Shown here one piece after another: positions 62,040 through 64,000 of a stretch of 64,000 nucleotides of DNA. The notes beneath the pieces are model-generated. The model searched no databases. It saw nothing but the letters and a program-made list of their open reading frames with translations, and was not told where the DNA came from. The DNA is taken from assembly GCF_024139115.2 (NCBI RefSeq), contig NC_085141.1, forward strand, positions 395,273,124 to 395,337,123, written 5' to 3'. How positions within the stretch are numbered: position 1 is the first letter of the stretch; each line of letters opens with the position of its first letter. Made by a program: the position numbers and the translations under genes. The DNA comes from Armigeres subalbatus. Lineage: Eukaryota > Arthropoda > Insecta > Diptera > Culicidae.

Positions 62040-64000
62040 AGGAACTCCTTCGACAATTGCTCCTGACATTCTATCCGAAATTCTATCAGGGATTCTTTGG
62101 GAATGCCTCCAGGAAAATTTTCCGCGAATGAATTATTGGCAGTGGCTGATTTTCTCGCCGCAGCCACATCCAGGCGCTATAGTATATGCACAAAATAGCC
62201 AGCAAGAGTTAACCGCTAGAAATTTGTATGGCGAAAGACATCTAACGCTGGTTTTCTCAAAATTAGGAACTTTTAATGAAAAACTATTTGGTACCGGTTA
62301 TGAGGGATGGTGTCCGCTACTACGCCTACCAAATATTTTTGCGATTAAAGTGCTTAATTTTGAGAAATCGAACCTTAGATGCCTTTCGCCATACTGATTT
62401 CATAAAGTTAACTCCTAGTGTGCCGCTGTAAGCACGCTCAAAGCAGTCGATTCATTGTTTAGAATAATTTCTTGTAAAAATTTCAAAGAATTTCTCCAGG
62501 AATGAAATCAACAATGGAATTTTCGGAGGAGTTCCTAGATTAATTCGCAATTAAATCCTGAAAGAATTCCGGTGGAAACTTCAAGATTTCCACTGGGAGA
62601 TCCTCCAGGAGTTTCTCCGAAAATTCCTCCTGGAATTCTTCCAGGAGTTCCACCGGCATTTCCACCAAGAACTTCTGTAGGATTTCCTTCGAGAATTATT
62701 CCGGTAGTTCTATCGGCAGTTCCTCTGAAAATTCTTCCGGGAATTTCGGCAGAATTGGAATTTATTTAGGCTTCTTCAGGAATCTATATAGATTTTCCAC
62801 CAGAAGCTCTTTCGAGAATTTCCCCAACAAAGGTTTCAGCTAGACGAGATTTGTCCATAAGATGAATTCTCTTGTTTCCGAGAATGCTTCTGGTAGTTTT
62901 GCCGGGGTTCCTTTGAAAATTCTCCCGGGAGTTTCTTCAGAAATTCTTCCAGAAAATTCCTTCGAGAGTTTCTCCGGGAATTCTACCAGCAATTCATCCG
63001 GAAGTTTCTCCGGAAATTCCTCTGGGAGTTCCACCAGAAGCTATTCCAGGAAATTATTCAGGCCTTTTTCAGGAAATCATTTAGGCTTTCTTCAGAAATT
63101 GAGCTGGAAATTCCTCCCGAAGTTCTTCCGATAGTTTCTCTGGGAGCTCATCCGGGAGGTCCTCTAGGAATTCTTCTAGGAGTTCCTCCTGAAATTCCTC
63201 CGGGAGTTCTTACGGGAGATCTTACGGGAGCTCCTCCGGCAGTTCCTTCGGGAATTCCTCCGGGAGATCCACTAGCAGATTCTACGAGAATCCCTCCGGG
63301 AGTTTCACCTGCAGTTTCTCCGGGTGTTTCTCTGAAAAGGAACTCCGGAGAAACTCCCAGAGTAATTTCCGGAGGAACTCCCGGGGGATTTTCTATAGGA
63401 ATTTCCGGAGAAATTATCAGAGGAATTATCTGAGGAACTGCCGGTGGAGCTTTTGGAGGAATTTATTGAAGAACTACAGGAAGAATTTCCGTAGAAAATC
63501 CTGGAGGAACTCTCGTAAGAATTCTAGGATGAACTCCCAAAGGAACTTCCGTAAGAATTCCAGGAGGAACTCCTGGAAGAATTCTTAAAAGAACCTCCCG
63601 GAGGAATTCCCGTAAGAACTCAAAGAGAAATTCTCCGAGGAACCTAATGCCTTGCGAAATGCTAAATGAATTCCTGGAAGAAAGCCTGATTGAATTCCCG
63701 AAGGAACTACTGGTGGAACTTCAGAGGAACACCCGTTGGAATACCCTAGAGGAAGAGAAAAAATATTTCTGAAGGAACTTCCAAAATCCCATTTCCCGTG
63801 AAATTCTTGCCAAATATCGTCCAGGAATTCCCTGTAAAGTTCCTGGAGGTATTACCGGAGAGTTTCTTGGAAAAATCCTGGAAAAACTCCCTGAGGAGCT
63901 CCCACAAGCACTTCCGGAGGAATTCCCACATGGAAGTGCTGAAATAATTCTTAGAGAAGTTCCTAAAGGAATTTCCGAAAAAATATCTGAAGGAATTCCC
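62040..64000. repeat. Large degenerate GAATTCCTCC array, orientation switch near 63340
   Basis: From about 62560 the steps read TTCCTCCGGGAATTCC. After about 63340 they read GGAGGAACTCCCGGAATTCC up to the window end. A non-repetitive piece at 62125-62460 interrupts it. It is the same general unit as 17165-17550 and the core of the giant foldback, but strongly diverged, and is cut by the window end. Confidence 0.75.

Noticed and set aside
1..64000. Endogenous viral elements such as flavivirus- or rhabdovirus-derived insertions, common in Aedes
   Set aside because: None of the longer frames shows motifs of those virus proteins. The only retro-type coding belongs to LINEs and the BEL/Pao element.

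Overview
This window looks like a gene-poor, repeat-saturated piece of a mosquito nuclear genome, most likely Aedes. The strongest clue is several copies of a tRNA-derived SINE with A and B boxes and an (AAG)n tail, which matches the Feilai family described from Aedes aegypti. RTE, CR1-like and BEL/Pao retroelements and many small inverted-repeat elements agree with this. I found no convincing host protein gene, no functional tRNA or rRNA gene and no CRISPR array. The longest open frames are low-complexity artefacts of tandem repeats or belong to retroelements.

Layout. 0-11 kb: a minisatellite at the left edge, a Feilai SINE with a 12-bp target duplication, a TA-flanked MITE carrying a 161-bp Helitron, another TA MITE, several palindromic elements, and degenerate GAATTC-rich repeats. 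11-17 kb: a non-LTR reverse-transcriptase remnant, a second Feilai, a broken CR1/L2-like LINE split by about 1 kb of other DNA, and a 688-bp element with two near-identical 182-bp inverted arms, each holding a tRNA-like sequence. 17-24 kb: a 24-bp minisatellite, an 80-bp palindrome, a MITE, a noncoding poly(A)-tailed insertion with a 16-bp target duplication, and a poly(A)-tailed element that carries only an ORF1 with a PHD-like finger.

24.8-35 kb: a near-full-length RTE element with a 14-bp target duplication, next to a BEL/Pao retrotransposon broken by at least four insertions. These are a 97-bp MITE, a 1.5-kb foldback with a 1.2-kb pyrimidine core, a 219-bp MITE with a 9-bp duplication, and an unidentified segment of about 1.3 kb. 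35-44 kb: degenerate arrays, a second SINE family, Harbinger-like MITEs (one inserted in a Feilai) and a hAT-like MITE with an exact 8-bp duplication.

44.3-51.8 kb: the main structure of the window, a 7.5-kb foldback flanked by TTAA with termini CCCTCTAAGACCCGGGAC. Its arms are tandem ~153-bp units (6 full units on the left, 14 on the right). Its core is an inverted 24-bp minisatellite with a 790-bp higher-order duplication. A 615-bp hAT-like element sits in the left arm. The ends suggest mobilisation by a piggyBac-type transposase, which is not encoded here.

52-64 kb: more nested MITEs and foldbacks, Feilai copies, a 5'-truncated second RTE copy, and a large degenerate GAATTC array that also switches orientation. 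Nothing here works as a pathway. The information is in the nesting order of the insertions and in the repeated use of inverted tandem arrays.
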